A stretch of DNA of 15,727 bases from Actinomycetes bacterium (GCA_023387135.1 JAEWIK010000019.1:1-15727); one strand, 5' to 3'; shown: positions 6,717-14,961, counted from the first letter of the stretch. Numbers and translations are program-made. The notes: generated by a model from the letters alone, not told the origin.

Positions 6717-7367
6717 ATGACGACACCAGTGCTGCCCGGTGGCCTCGCCCCCGCCGCCCCGTCGATGGACTACTACATCCCCCAGTGGGAGGAGCGGACG
6801 TCGTACGGCATCCGCCGCGTCGACCCGTACACCAAGCTGTTCGAGGACAGGATCATCTTCCTCGGCACCCCGATCAGCGACGACATCGCGAACGCCGTGA
6901 TGGCGCAGTTGCTCTGCCTCCAGTCGATGGACCCGGATCGCCAGATCAGCATCTACATCAACAGCCCCGGCGGCTCGTTCACCGCGCTGACGGCCATCTA
7001 CGACACCATGCGCTACATCAAGCCCGATGTGCAGACAGTGTGCCTGGGCCAGGCTGCCTCGGCGGCGGCTGTCCTGCTGGCGGCCGGCACCAAGGGCAAG
7101 CGCCTCGCCCTGCCCAACAGCCGCATCCTGATCCACCAGCCCGCCACCGAGGGCGGTTACGGACAGTCCTCAGACCTGGAGATCCAGGCGAGGGAGATCC
7201 TCCGCATCCGCTCGCTGATGGAGGGCATGCTCGCCACCGACACCGGCCAGAGCGTGGAGAAGGTCAGCAAGGACATCGAACGCGACAAGTACCTGACCGC
7301 CGAGGAGGCTGTCGAGTACGGCATCGTCGACGACATCCTCACATCGTTGAAGGACGTCCAGCCCTGA
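6717..7367 (+). CDS. clpP2: ATP-dependent Clp protease proteolytic subunit 2
   Basis: A 216-residue ClpP paralogue, the second ring of the mixed ClpP1P2 protease. The triad is Ser115 in GQAASAAAV, His140 in LIHQPATEGG and Asp190 in DIERDKYL; the oxyanion region INSPGGSFTA is at 81-90. The alanine-rich AASAAAV after the serine differs from the AASMGQF of ClpP1 and is typical of actinobacterial ClpP2. The N-terminus is about 10 residues longer up to the first conserved strand. GAGAGG ends five bases before the ATG at 6717. The 11-base gap to clpP1 shows an operon. In mycobacteria the ClpP2 ring is the one that docks the unfoldase; the same is inferred here. Confidence 0.97.
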   Translation: MTTPVLPGGLAPAAPSMDYYIPQWEERTSYGIRRVDPYTKLFEDRIIFLGTPISDDIANAVMAQLLCLQSMDPDRQISIYINSPGGSFTALTAIYDTMRYIKPDVQTVCLGQAASAAAVLLAAGTKGKRLALPNSRILIHQPATEGGYGQSSDLEIQAREILRIRSLMEGMLATDTGQSVEKVSKDIERDKYLTAEEAVEYGIVDDILTSLKDVQP

Positions 7368-7372
7368 CTCGC

Positions 7373-7401
7373 GCGAGGCAATCCATCGGGATTCGCCTCG
7401 T
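7373..7401 (+). promoter_or_regulatory. Hairpin between clpP2 and clpX
   Basis: CGAGGCAATCC (7374-7384), loop ATCG and GGATT-C-GCCTCG (7389-7400) form an 11-base-pair stem with one bulged C; a G-T pair extends it by one. It starts six bases after the clpP2 stop and ends seven bases before the clpX -10 element. It could end or weaken read-through from clpP1P2, or as DNA it could be an operator over the -35 region. No T-run follows. Confidence 0.5.
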
Positions 7402-7408
7402 CTGCGAC

Positions 7409-7414
7409 TAGGGT
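7409..7414 (+). promoter_or_regulatory. -10 element of the clpX promoter
   Basis: TAGGGT would give a leader of about 20 bases containing the ribosome binding site GGAAGGGGG (7425-7433), seven bases before the GTG start. No good -35 is visible; the hairpin above occupies that place. Confidence 0.5.
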
Positions 7415-7440
7415 GGACGCTACCGGAAGGGGGTTAGGAA

Positions 7441-8724
7441 GTGGCTCGCATTGGTGAGACCTCCGACCTGCTGAAGTGCTCTTTCTGCGGCAAGAGCCAG
7501 AAGCAGGTCAAGAAGTTGATCGCGGGACCGGGCGTGTACATCTGCGATGAGTGCATCGACCTGTGCAACGAGATCATCGAGGAGGAGTTCTCCGAGACCC
7601 CCGACGTCGGCCTGCTGGACGAGCTGCCGAAGCCCAAGGACATCTGCTCCTTCCTCGACTCCTACGTGATCGGCCAGGAGACGGCGAAGAAGGCCCTGTC
7701 GGTCGCGGTCTACAACCACTACAAGCGGGTGCAGGCCCAGGCCAGCAGCCCGGCCCGCCGGGTGGCCGACGACGAGCTCGTCGAGCTCGGCAAGTCGAAC
7801 ATCCTGCTCATCGGCCCCACGGGCTGCGGCAAGACCTACCTCGCCCAGACCCTCGCGCGGATGCTCAACGTGCCGTTCGCGATGGCCGACGCCACCGCGC
7901 TCACCGAGGCCGGTTACGTGGGTGAGGATGTCGAGAACATCCTGCTGAAGCTCATCCAGGCCGCCGACTACGACGTCAAGAAGGCCGAGACCGGCATCAT
8001 CTACATCGACGAGATCGACAAGGTCGCGCGCAAGAGCGAGAACCCGTCGATCACGCGCGACGTGTCCGGCGAGGGTGTCCAGCAGGCGCTGCTGAAGATC
8101 CTCGAGGGCACGACCGCCTCGGTCCCGCCGCAGGGCGGCCGCAAGCACCCGCACCAGGAGTTCATCCAGATCGACACGACGAACATCCTGTTCATCGTCG
8201 GCGGCGCTTTCGCGGGGCTGGAAGAGATCATCAACGCCAGGGTCGGCAAGCGCCCGCTCGGTTTCAACAACGACGCCGCGGTGCGGCGCCCGACCTCGAC
8301 CAACCCGTTCGCCGAGGTGAGGCCGGAGGACCTGCACAAGTTCGGGCTGATCCCCGAGTTCATCGGCAGGCTGCCGATGATCTCCACCGTCGAGGCGCTG
8401 GACGCCAACGCGCTGGTGCGCATCCTCGTCGAGCCCAAGAACGCGCTCATCAAGCAGTTCCGCAAGCTCTTCGAGCTCGACGGCGTCGACCTGGAGGTCA
8501 CCGACGAGGCGATCCAGTCGATCGCCGCGATGGCGCTCAAGCGCGGCATCGGCGCGCGTGGGCTGCGGTCGATCCTCGAGGAGATCCTGCTCAACGTGAT
8601 GTACCACGTCCCCAGCGACGAGCAGATCGCCCAGGTGCTGGTGGAGGCCGACGTCGTCACCGAGGGCGCGGCGCCGCGACTCGTGTCGCGCGCACAGCTC
8701 ACCCGGCGCGAGAAGAGCGCCTGA
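7441..8724 (+). CDS. clpX: ATP-dependent Clp protease ATP-binding subunit ClpX
   Basis: A 427-residue AAA+ unfoldase that forms a hexamer, recognises tagged or damaged proteins and threads them into ClpP1P2. The N-terminal zinc-binding domain has C13-x2-C16 and C35-x2-C38. Walker A is GPTGCGKT (125-132), and Walker B is IIYIDEID with Asp190-Glu191. The pore-1 loop is GYVGED (158-163), and the [19 protein letters not shown] box (206-224) includes the pore-2 region. The arginine finger is Arg310 in EFIGRLP and sensor 2 is in GARGLRS. The ClpP-docking tripeptide is Leu273-Gly274-Phe275, a variant of IGF. Translation starts at GTG 7441. It follows clpP2 after 73 bases but has its own -10 element, so it can be made with or without the protease. 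Confidence 0.99.
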   Translation: MARIGETSDLLKCSFCGKSQKQVKKLIAGPGVYICDECIDLCNEIIEEEFSETPDVGLLDELPKPKDICSFLDSYVIGQETAKKALSVAVYNHYKRVQAQASSPARRVADDELVELGKSNILLIGPTGCGKTYLAQTLARMLNVPFAMADATALTEAGYVGEDVENILLKLIQAADYDVKKAETGIIYIDEIDKVARKSENPSITRDVSGEGVQQALLKILEGTTASVPPQGGRKHPHQEFIQIDTTNILFIVGGAFAGLEEIINARVGKRPLGFNNDAAVRRPTSTNPFAEVRPEDLHKFGLIPEFIGRLPMISTVEALDANALVRILVEPKNALIKQFRKLFELDGVDLEVTDEAIQSIAAMALKRGIGARGLRSILEEILLNVMYHVPSDEQIAQVLVEADVVTEGAAPRLVSRAQLTRREKSA

Positions 8725-8765
8725 CAGTCACCACCCAGGACGCCTGAAGCACGCGTCCACAACAA

Positions 8766-8799
8766 CGCCCGCGCACGCAGCCACTGCGATGCGCGGGCG
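8766..8799. terminator. Bidirectional terminator between clpX and the LuxR gene
   Basis: CGCCCGCGCA pairs exactly with TGCGCGGGCG, and inside it CGCAG-CCA-CTGCG continues the stem with one bulged A. The result is about 15 base pairs with a three-base loop. It lies 41 bases past the clpX stop and 8 bases past the LuxR stop. On the minus strand it is followed by TTGTTGTGG, a weak U-rich tail, so it may work best for the LuxR transcript. Confidence 0.75.
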
Positions 8800-8807
8800 G
8801 TTCGCTG

Positions 8808-9533
8808 TCAGGACCTCGCGTGCCCGTTCACTGCCGGACGCAGCGACACCGACGCGGTCTCGGGGAGCAGGCCGTTGGCCCGCGCCACGCCCACCGCCAC
8901 GAGCCTGTCGTGGACTCCGAGCTTGCGGTAGATGTTCCCCAGGTGCTTGTGCACCGTGCGGGGGGAGAGGTTCAGCCGTGAGGCGATGGACGTCGCCAGC
9001 AGCCCGCGGGCGAGCAACTCCAGCACCTGGCGCTCGCGCTCGGTGATGTTGAGGTCCTCGTTCGCTGCCCGCTCCTGCGCGTACGCCATCGCGGCGCGCG
9101 GCCACAGCACAGTGAGCGGACGGCAGGCCCTGTGCAGCGTGCGCTGCGCGTCCTCGTCGTAGGGGACGGGCCGCGCCAGCGCGAGGATCCGTCCGAAGCC
9201 CTCGACGGGTGCCGAATCGTCGGAAGGTCGAATGAGGACGCACACCACATGCCCGAGCCCGGGGACCTCGCTGATGCTGAAGTGCCTGCCTTCGAGCGCC
9301 TTGGCGCTGGCGCGCACGTGGTCGAGCAGCGGCCTGGCAGCATCGAGACTCGGGACCGCGGCGACCGTCTCGAAAGCCTCATCCTCGTCGTAGTAGACGC
9401 TGATGGCGCAGTCGGCCTGCATCGCCGCAGACAGGTGCTCGATCACAGTGGCGTCTGCTGAACCACCCTTGTTGAGAGCGTCGATGGTGTCTGCGAGCAT
9501 GTCCAGTACCATCGAGGCAGGTTCTTCAGCCAC
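8808..9533 (-). CDS. LuxR-family transcriptional regulator with GAF-like N-terminal part
   Basis: A 241-residue DNA-binding regulator. The C-terminal LuxR helix-turn-helix covers about 161-225: LNITERERQVLELLARGL, then SIASRLNLSPRTVHKHLGNI, with the recognition helix around 191-202. The N-terminal 150 residues have alternating strands and helices and contain ADCAISVYYDE; they are not a response-regulator receiver, since no phospho-acceptor Asp context is seen. A GAF-like sensory domain is my best guess. No sensor kinase gene is nearby. Translation starts at GTG 9533 behind AGGAGGGGAG, a strong ribosome binding site. It is divergent from ptsH-ptsI across 216 bases that hold symmetric elements, so control of itself or of the phosphotransferase genes is plausible but unproven. 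The ligand is unknown. Confidence 0.9.
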   Translation of the reverse strand: MAEEPASMVLDMLADTIDALNKGGSADATVIEHLSAAMQADCAISVYYDEDEAFETVAAVPSLDAARPLLDHVRASAKALEGRHFSISEVPGLGHVVCVLIRPSDDSAPVEGFGRILALARPVPYDEDAQRTLHRACRPLTVLWPRAAMAYAQERAANEDLNITERERQVLELLARGLLATSIASRLNLSPRTVHKHLGNIYRKLGVHDRLVAVGVARANGLLPETASVSLRPAVNGHARS

Positions 9534-9584
9534 CAGGACTCCCCTCCTATACGGGCAAAAGTACGACTCACATCATCACTGAGG

Positions 9585-9596
9585 AAGGGTACCCTT
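9585..9596. promoter_or_regulatory. 12-bp palindrome, candidate operator in the LuxR-ptsH gap
   Basis: AAGGGTACCCTT is a perfect palindrome 52 bases upstream of the LuxR start codon. A related half, AAGGGT, occurs again at 9681-9686. Symmetric sites of this size are typical for dimeric regulators. The protein that binds it, if any, cannot be read from the sequence. Confidence 0.45.
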
Positions 9597-9639
9597 GCCA
9601 ACCCAACACACAGCGTGAGATGTGGGTGAGGAGTTGAGT

Positions 9640-9672
9640 GTGCCGCCCCGCCGGATGATACCGGGTCGGCAC
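9640..9672. repeat. Inverted repeat upstream of the ptsH promoter
   Basis: GTGCCGCCCCG and CGGGTCGGCAC pair over 11 positions with one mismatch, around an 11-base centre. It lies about 37 bases upstream of the ptsH -10 element. It may be an operator, or a leader hairpin if transcription begins further upstream. Confidence 0.4.
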
Positions 9673-9708
9673 GTCGTACAAAGGGTCGCCAGTCCTTCGC
9701 GCTGACGC

Positions 9709-9714
9709 TAAGTT
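9709..9714 (+). promoter_or_regulatory. Candidate -10 element of ptsH-ptsI
   Basis: TAAGTT fits TANNNT and would start transcription near 9721, leaving AAAGGAG (9736-9742) as the ribosome binding site seven bases before the ATG. The -35 is poor. A second, weaker pair, TTGAGT (9634) with GATACC (9657), lies upstream. Confidence 0.45.
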
Positions 9715-9749
9715 GAACAGCGTCCGCCAGGAACCAAAGGAGATCCCCC

Positions 9750-10019
9750 ATGCCAAGCCGAGAAGTAGCCATCGCGTCCTCAGTCGGCCTGCACGCCCGG
9801 CCCGCTTCCTTGTTCGTGCAGGCTGCGACAGCGACGGGGCTACCCATCACCATCTCCAAGCCGGGCGGCAAGCCGGTGGACGCCCGCAGCATCCTCATGG
9901 TGATGGCACTCGGAGCCAAGCACGGCGAGGTCGTCACGCTGTCGGCCGAGGGCGAGGGAGCCGATGCGGCGCTCGACTCGCTGGTCGAGTTGCTCGCCCG
10001 GGACCTGGACGCGGAGTAG
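9750..10019 (+). CDS. ptsH: Phosphocarrier protein HPr
   Basis: An 89-residue cytoplasmic protein that takes a phosphate from Enzyme I on His15 and passes it to sugar-specific EIIA domains. The active site GLHARPAS places His15 and the following Arg17 exactly as in the family. The regulatory serine region reads DARSILMVMALG with Ser47 (Ser46 if the first Met is not counted). An HPr kinase gene is not in the window, so phosphorylation of that serine is uncertain. The ATG at 9750 follows AAAGGAG at seven bases. ptsI follows four bases after the stop, with its ribosome binding site inside the end of ptsH, so the pair is translationally coupled. No sugar-specific EII gene is present here. Confidence 0.97.
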   Translation: MPSREVAIASSVGLHARPASLFVQAATATGLPITISKPGGKPVDARSILMVMALGAKHGEVVTLSAEGEGADAALDSLVELLARDLDAE

Positions 10020-10023
10020 TTCG

Positions 10024-11715
10024 ATGTCGGATTACTCCGGCCAGCGAACCTTCCACGGGATCGGCGTGAGCGCAGGCACGGCCGTCGGGCCGCTCGTCGT
10101 CGTCACCCCGCCCGCCGTCGCCCCGAGCGACGAACCCGGCACCACCGACCCGGCAGCGGCGCTGGAGAGGGTGCAGGAGGTCCTCGGCGAGGTCGCGGCG
10201 AGCCTGGAGGCGAAGGCGGCCGGCGCGGCCGCCCATGCCAAGCCGATCCTGGAAGCCGGCGCCATGATGGCCCGCGATCCGGGGCTGGCCAGCGGCATCG
10301 AGGGCCAGTTGAACTCCGGCAAGGGCCCGGCGACCGCGGTCACCGCCGCGGTCGAGGAGATCGCTTCCATGTTCGAGGCGCTGGGCGGCTACATGGCCGA
10401 GCGCGTGGCAGACCTCCACGACGTGCGTGATCGCGCGGTCGCGCGGCTGCTCGGCAAGCCGGAACCCGGCGTCCCGACCCTGACAGTCCCCAGCATCCTG
10501 GCGGCGCGCGACCTGGCGCCCGCCGAGACGGCGACCCTGAGCGTCGAGACCTGCCTGGGCATCATCACCGCCGCCGGCGGCCCCACCAGCCACACTGCCA
10601 TCCTCGCCTCACAACTAGGCATCCCCGCCGTCGTGCAGGCGGCGGGCATCACCGACGTGCCGGCCGGGACGATCGTCGCCCTCGACGGCGGCGTCGGCGA
10701 GGTCACCGTCAACCCGTCGGAGCAGGAGCAGTCGCTGCTGCTGGAACGCAAGCGACGCCGCGAGGCGGCGCTGGCGGGCGGCACCGGCAAGGGCTCCACC
10801 AGGGACGGCTACCCCGTCGCGCTGCTGGCGAACATCGGCACCGCCGCCGACGCCCACAAGGCGGCGGCCCAGCCCGTCGAGGGCGTGGGGCTGTTCAGGA
10901 CGGAGTTCCTGTTCCTCGACCGCGACACCATGCCCACCGTCGAGGAGCAGACCGCCACCTACACCGAGGTGCTGAAGGCGTTCGGCGACCGTCGCGTGGT
11001 GGTCAGGACCCTCGACGCCGGTGCCGACAAGCCGCTGAAGTTCGCCGACCTGGGCGAGGAGGAGAACCCTGCTCTCGGGCGTCGCGGCCTGCGGCTGGGG
11101 ATGATCCGCACCGACATCATGGACGCGCAGCTCGAGGCGCTCGCCGCGGCCTACCGGGCCACCCACGCCGACGTGCGTGTCATGGCCCCCATGGTCGCCA
11201 CCGAGGCCGAGGCCATCTGGTTCGCCAAGCGCGCCAGGGACGCCGGCCTGCCCAAGGTCGGGGTCATGATCGAGGTGCCGGCCGCGGCGATCAGGTCGCG
11301 CGGCATCCTCTACCACGTCGACTTCGCGTCGCTGGGCACGAACGACCTCTCGCAGTACACGATGGCGGCCGACAGGATGCAGGGCGAGCTCGCGGGCCTG
11401 CTCGATCCGTTCGAGCCGGCGTTGCTCGACGTCGTGGCGCTCGCCTGCGAGGGCGGGCACGCCATGGGCAAGCCTGTCGGGGTGTGCGGCGAGGCCGGGG
11501 GAGACCCCGCGCTCGCGCTGGTGCTGGTCGGCCTGGGAGTGTCGAGCCTCTCGATGGCTCCAGGGAAGGTTCCCGCGGTCAGGACGGCACTCGGCCTGCA
11601 CACGATGGAGCAGTGCCAGCAACTGGCTGCGGCGGCGAGGACGGCGACGTCGCCCTCGGCGGCCCGGGCCGCGGTCCTGCAGCGGGCAGATCCCGTCCTG
11701 CGCGACCTGCTGTAA
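10024..11715 (+). CDS. ptsI: Phosphoenolpyruvate-protein phosphotransferase (Enzyme I)
   Basis: A 563-residue cytoplasmic enzyme that moves phosphate from phosphoenolpyruvate to HPr, the first step of sugar uptake by the phosphotransferase system. The N-terminal HPr-binding and phosphohistidine domains end in GGPTSHTAILASQLGIPAVV, with the active His190. The C-terminal TIM-barrel that binds phosphoenolpyruvate and Mg2+ shows GVGLFRTEFLFL (287-298, Arg292), GRRGLRLG (352-359), VMIEVPAAA (414-422), FASLGTNDLSQYT (434-446) and the proton-donor Cys488 in GVCGEAGGDP. Length is close to the usual 570. The ATG at 10024 has GGAG seven bases upstream. The upstream in-frame extension overlaps ptsH and is not credible. 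A strong hairpin follows the gene. Confidence 0.98.
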   Translation: MSDYSGQRTFHGIGVSAGTAVGPLVVVTPPAVAPSDEPGTTDPAAALERVQEVLGEVAASLEAKAAGAAAHAKPILEAGAMMARDPGLASGIEGQLNSGKGPATAVTAAVEEIASMFEALGGYMAERVADLHDVRDRAVARLLGKPEPGVPTLTVPSILAARDLAPAETATLSVETCLGIITAAGGPTSHTAILASQLGIPAVVQAAGITDVPAGTIVALDGGVGEVTVNPSEQEQSLLLERKRRREAALAGGTGKGSTRDGYPVALLANIGTAADAHKAAAQPVEGVGLFRTEFLFLDRDTMPTVEEQTATYTEVLKAFGDRRVVVRTLDAGADKPLKFADLGEEENPALGRRGLRLGMIRTDIMDAQLEALAAAYRATHADVRVMAPMVATEAEAIWFAKRARDAGLPKVGVMIEVPAAAIRSRGILYHVDFASLGTNDLSQYTMAADRMQGELAGLLDPFEPALLDVVALACEGGHAMGKPVGVCGEAGGDPALALVLVGLGVSSLSMAPGKVPAVRTALGLHTMEQCQQLAAAARTATSPSAARAAVLQRADPVLRDLL

Positions 11716-11721
11716 GCGATC

Positions 11722-11750
11722 GGCCTGCCCGGACGGCGTCCGGGTGGGCC
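11722..11750. terminator. Terminator hairpin between ptsI and the convergent lipoprotein gene
   Basis: The 13-position stem starts GGCCTGCCCGGAC, has loop GGC and closes with GTCCGGGTGGGCC; all positions pair if two G-T pairs are allowed. It begins 7 bases after the ptsI stop and 13 bases separate it from the lipoprotein stop on the other strand, so it probably serves both. There is no T-run on either side. Confidence 0.75.
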
Positions 11751-11762
11751 CTCTGCAGGAGG

Positions 11763-12251
11763 CTACTTGCCGGCACCCTTCAGCGTGCCGGTGAAGCTGC
11801 CGCCCTCGCGTCCCGCGAGGCAGGTCACTGTCCTGTCGTGCGCCGAGGTCCAGGTCTCCTTGGTGGGTTGCAGCATCGTCACGTCGTACTCGGACTTCGC
11901 CACCGAGACACCGATGAACGCCTTGAAGGCCTCGTTGCAGAAGGCCTCGGCGTCGTCCTGCACCTTGCCGGCCCCCGGAAAGTCGGTGCCGGCCAGTTCT
12001 GTGGTGGCGACGACCTCCCACGGGTGCTCACTGTCGCAGGGGATCAGGGTGACCCTGCTCACCGCTCCTGAGGTGATGGCGCCCGTGCAGTCGCCCGTGC
12101 GCAGCGAGAACGTGTCGGCGGGTGCCGACGCCGTCACCCTGCCGCCGCTGTCGCGCGGCCCGGGTGCCGGCGAGCACCCTGCGAGGATGGACGCCGCGAC
12201 GAGCGCCAGCAGGATGCCGAGCACCCTCCCGACGCCTCGTGTCGCCTTCAT
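11763..12251 (-). CDS. Small secreted lipoprotein, septum-formation-family-like
   Basis: A 162-residue protein with a lipoprotein signal peptide: basic start MKATRGVGRV, hydrophobic LGILLALVAASI and the lipobox LAGC, with Cys26 as the lipidated residue. It should therefore be anchored to the outer face of the membrane. A Ser/Pro/Gly linker follows. The domain has four cysteines (55, 72, 105, 144), probably two disulfides, in the contexts RTGDC, IPCDSEHPWEVV, AFCNEAF and DRTVTCL, plus a P-x4-W near residue 130. This layout resembles the actinobacterial septum-formation domain found in many small secreted proteins. That is pattern recognition, not proof, and the function is unknown. The gene starts 16 bases after valS ends, with no strong ribosome binding site, so coupling to valS translation is likely. 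Confidence 0.78.
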   Translation of the reverse strand: MKATRGVGRVLGILLALVAASILAGCSPAPGPRDSGGRVTASAPADTFSLRTGDCTGAITSGAVSRVTLIPCDSEHPWEVVATTELAGTDFPGAGKVQDDAEAFCNEAFKAFIGVSVAKSEYDVTMLQPTKETWTSAHDRTVTCLAGREGGSFTGTLKGAGK

Positions 12252-12267
12252 GCGAGCGTGGTCCCGC

Positions 12268-14844
12268 TCACTCGGCCGGGGCGAGTTCGACGTCGACCGC
12301 CAGCGGGGAGTCGGCGGTCGTCCAGGTGACGCTGCCCGTGATGCGTCCCACCGCCCTGAGGTCGGTCTCGACGAGCTTGAGCGCCGCCAGGATGTCGTCG
12401 GGCCCGGCGAACTCGGCGCGGGCCACCTCGGTCTTCATGGACGCCTTCGCCTGCGACTTGGCGCCGCGAATGCCGATCAGCGCCGCGGCGGTCGCCTCCA
12501 CGAGCGAAGGATCGCCCCCGGCGGGGAGTTCGGACGCCTCCGGCCACGACGCGTGGTGGACCGAGCCCGCCTGCCACCAGGACCAGACCTCCTCGGTGAC
12601 GAACGGCAGGAAGGGGGCGAACAGCCGCAGCAGCACGCCGAGCGCCAGCCGCAGCGCCGTCTGCGCGGAGGCGGCGGGAGCGTCGCCGTGGGCACCGTAG
12701 GCACGTTCCTTGACGAGCTCGAGATAGTCGTCGCAGAACTGCCAGAAGAACCTCTCCGTCACTTCGAGCGCCCCGGCGTAGTCGTACTCCTCGAACGCCG
12801 CCGTGGCGGAGTCGACCACCTCGCGCAGCGCCGCCAGCATGGCGAGGTCGGCGGGGTTCGTCACCGCGGAGGTGTCGGCTCCCGCGCCGAAGCCGAGGAT
12901 GAACTTGCTGGCGTTCAACACCTTCATCGCGAGCCGGCGTCCGACCTTCATCTGGGTCTCGTCGAAGGGCGAGTCCAGGCCCGGCCTCGTCATGGCGGCC
13001 CGCCAGCGGACGGCGTCAGCGCCGAACTTGTCGAGGATCTCTGTCGGCACCACGACGTTGCCCTTGGACTTGCTCATCTTCTTGCGGTCGGGGTCGACGA
13101 CGAAGCCCGAGATGGTGGCCCGCTTCCACGGCAGCTCGCCGAGTTCGAGGTGCGAGCGCACCACCCTGCTGAACAGCCACGTGCGGATGATGTCGTGCGC
13201 CTGCGGGGCGACGTCCATGGGGAAGGTCAGCGCGAACAGGTCGGGGTCGGTCTCCCAGCCGCAGGCGAGCTGCGGGGTGAGCGAACTCGTCGCCCAGGTG
13301 TCCATGACATCGGGGTCGGCGATGAAACCGCCCGGCACGCCGCGCTGGGACTCGTCGTAACCCTCGGGCACGTCCGTCGACGGGTCGACCGGCAGCGTCT
13401 CCTCGGCCGCGGTGAGGGGACGGGAGTAGTCGGGCTCGCCGTCGGCGTCCAGCGGATACCACACCGGGAACGGGACGCCGAAGAAGCGCTGCCGCGAGAT
13501 CAGCCAGTCGCCGTTCAGCCCGTTGACCCAGTTCGCGTAGCGGTGGCGCATGTGGTCGGGCACCCAGGCCAGTTCCTCACCGCGCGCCAGCAGCGCCTGC
13601 TTGAGGTCGTCGTCCCGGCCGCCGTTGCGGATGTACCACTGCCTGGTGGAGATGATCTCGAGGGGCTTCTCGCCGCGCTCGTAGAAGTTCGCCATGCGCT
13701 GCGTGGGCTTCGGCTCGCCGTCCAGCAGGCCGGCTTCGCGCAGCAGGGCGACCATCGCTTCGCGTGCGCCGAAGGTGGTCTTGCCGGCGAGTTCGGCGTA
13801 CGGCTCGCGGTTGACCAGCCAGTCCGGCGTCTCGCCCTGCAGCCTGCCGTCGCGGGTGATGAGGGTCCTGGTCGGCAGCCTGAGCTCGCGCCACCACTGG
13901 ACGTCGGTGAGGTCTCCGAAGGTGCAGCACATCGCGATGCCTGCACCCTTGTCGGGTTCGGCGGCGGGGTGGGCGAGGACGGGGATCTCCACCCCGAACA
14001 CCGGGGAGGTGACTGTCGTGCCGAACAGCGGCTGGTAACGCTCGTCGTCCGGGTGGGCGATCAGCGCGCACACCGACGGGATCAGCTCGGGACGCGTCGT
14101 CTCGATGTACACCGGGCCGTCGGGCGAACCGAAGGCGACCCTGTAGTAGTGGCCCGGGTACTCACGGGCCTCCAGCTCGGCCTGGGCGACGGCGGTCTGG
14201 AAGGTGACGTCCCACAGCGTCGGCGCCTCGGCGAGGTACGCCTCCCCGCGGGCGTGGTTGCGCAGGAACGCGAGCTGGCTGATGCGCTGGGTGGAGGGGG
14301 CGATGGTGGTGTAGAGCAGGCTCCAGTCCACGCTGAGGCCGAGGGTGCGCCACAGGTTCTCGAAGGCGACCTCGTCCACGGCCGTGAGCTTCAGGCACAG
14401 CTCGACGAAGTTCTTCCGGCTGATCGGCACCTGGCGCTTGGGGTCGGGCTGGGCCGGCGGCGTGAAGTCGGGGTCGTAGGGGATCGACGGGTCGCAGCGG
14501 ACGCCGTAGAAGTTCTGTACCCGGCGCTCGGTGGGCAGGCCGTTGTCGTCCCAGCCCATCGGGTAGAAGACGTGCTTGCCGCGCATGCGCTGGTAGCGGG
14601 CTATCACGTCGGTGTGGGTGTAGCTGAAGACGTGGCCGACGTGCAGCGAGCCGGAGACGGTCGGCGGGGGAGTGTCGATGCTGAAGACCTGCTCGCGGGC
14701 CTCGGGGCGGACGAAGGAGTACGTCCCCTGCTCTGCCCAGCGCTTGGTCCAGACCGCCTCCAGCCCCTCCAGCACCGGACGATCCGGTACTTCCACGCCG
14801 GCGGAGGTCGCGGCGGGCAGGGTCTGGAGTGGCGTGTCAGTCAT
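12268..14844 (-). CDS. valS: Valyl-tRNA synthetase
   Basis: An 858-residue class I aminoacyl-tRNA synthetase that joins valine to tRNA-Val in the cytoplasm. The first ATP signature is [13 protein letters not shown] with HVGH at 68-71; the second is KMSKS at 589-593 in [30 protein letters not shown] follows the first, as in ValS. The editing domain lies about 190-330 ([20 protein letters not shown]) and the helical anticodon-binding domain about 630-790. The C-terminus ends shortly after it, without the coiled-coil arm that makes E. coli ValS about 950 residues long. This matches the shorter type 2 ValS group known from archaea, rickettsiae and some actinobacteria. The ATG at 14844 has no ribosome binding site and lies directly after a -10 element. 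The lipoprotein gene follows in the same direction. Confidence 0.98.
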   Translation of the reverse strand: MTDTPLQTLPAATSAGVEVPDRPVLEGLEAVWTKRWAEQGTYSFVRPEAREQVFSIDTPPPTVSGSLHVGHVFSYTHTDVIARYQRMRGKHVFYPMGWDDNGLPTERRVQNFYGVRCDPSIPYDPDFTPPAQPDPKRQVPISRKNFVELCLKLTAVDEVAFENLWRTLGLSVDWSLLYTTIAPSTQRISQLAFLRNHARGEAYLAEAPTLWDVTFQTAVAQAELEAREYPGHYYRVAFGSPDGPVYIETTRPELIPSVCALIAHPDDERYQPLFGTTVTSPVFGVEIPVLAHPAAEPDKGAGIAMCCTFGDLTDVQWWRELRLPTRTLITRDGRLQGETPDWLVNREPYAELAGKTTFGAREAMVALLREAGLLDGEPKPTQRMANFYERGEKPLEIISTRQWYIRNGGRDDDLKQALLARGEELAWVPDHMRHRYANWVNGLNGDWLISRQRFFGVPFPVWYPLDADGEPDYSRPLTAAEETLPVDPSTDVPEGYDESQRGVPGGFIADPDVMDTWATSSLTPQLACGWETDPDLFALTFPMDVAPQAHDIIRTWLFSRVVRSHLELGELPWKRATISGFVVDPDRKKMSKSKGNVVVPTEILDKFGADAVRWRAAMTRPGLDSPFDETQMKVGRRLAMKVLNASKFILGFGAGADTSAVTNPADLAMLAALREVVDSATAAFEEYDYAGALEVTERFFWQFCDDYLELVKERAYGAHGDAPAASAQTALRLALGVLLRLFAPFLPFVTEEVWSWWQAGSVHHASWPEASELPAGGDPSLVEATAAALIGIRGAKSQAKASMKTEVARAEFAGPDDILAALKLVETDLRAVGRITGSVTWTTADSPLAVDVELAPAE

Positions 14845-14851
14845 GGGGTGA

Positions 14852-14881
14852 ATCTTACGAACCGCGTCGCGGCGCAGTCAC
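14852..14881 (-). promoter_or_regulatory. valS promoter, predicting a leaderless mRNA
   Basis: On the minus strand TAAGAT (14857-14852) is a good -10 hexamer, with GTGACT (14881-14876) 18 bases upstream as -35. Seven bases separate the -10 from the ATG at 14844, so the transcript should begin at or next to the start codon. No Shine-Dalgarno sequence is present, which agrees. There is no room for a T-box leader. Confidence 0.6.
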
Positions 14882-14955
14882 ATCACCGCGCCCGCATGAG
14901 AGCGCGGACCCGGGCGTCCGGCGTTGTGCAAGGGCTGGTGTGGGAGGCGTGGCGG

Positions 14956-14961
14956 TAGTAT
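14956..14961 (+). promoter_or_regulatory. Candidate -10 element of the RpiR-type regulator gene
   Basis: TAGTAT is the best -10 match in the 155-base gap on this strand and would give a leader of about 30 bases. No clear -35 is visible. A weak GGAACGG lies seven bases before the ATG at 15000. Confidence 0.4.

Noticed and set aside
9546..9551. TATAGG on the minus strand as a -10 for the LuxR gene
   Set aside because: Transcription from it would begin inside or after the strong ribosome binding site AGGAGGGGAG, which would then be useless.
11220..11233. Another GTTCGC-5N-GCG match inside ptsI, and similar ones at 6161-6174 and 10820-10833
   Set aside because: They lie within conserved codons (for example Leu-Leu-Ala-Asn) and fail the stricter ClgR core, so they are most likely chance.
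11767..14958. A very long plus-strand open frame opposite valS and the lipoprotein gene
   Set aside because: Its translation is low-complexity (rich in Gly, Arg, His, Val, Asp) with no family motif, and it lies entirely antisense to a clear ValS. Long antisense frames are expected in GC-rich DNA.
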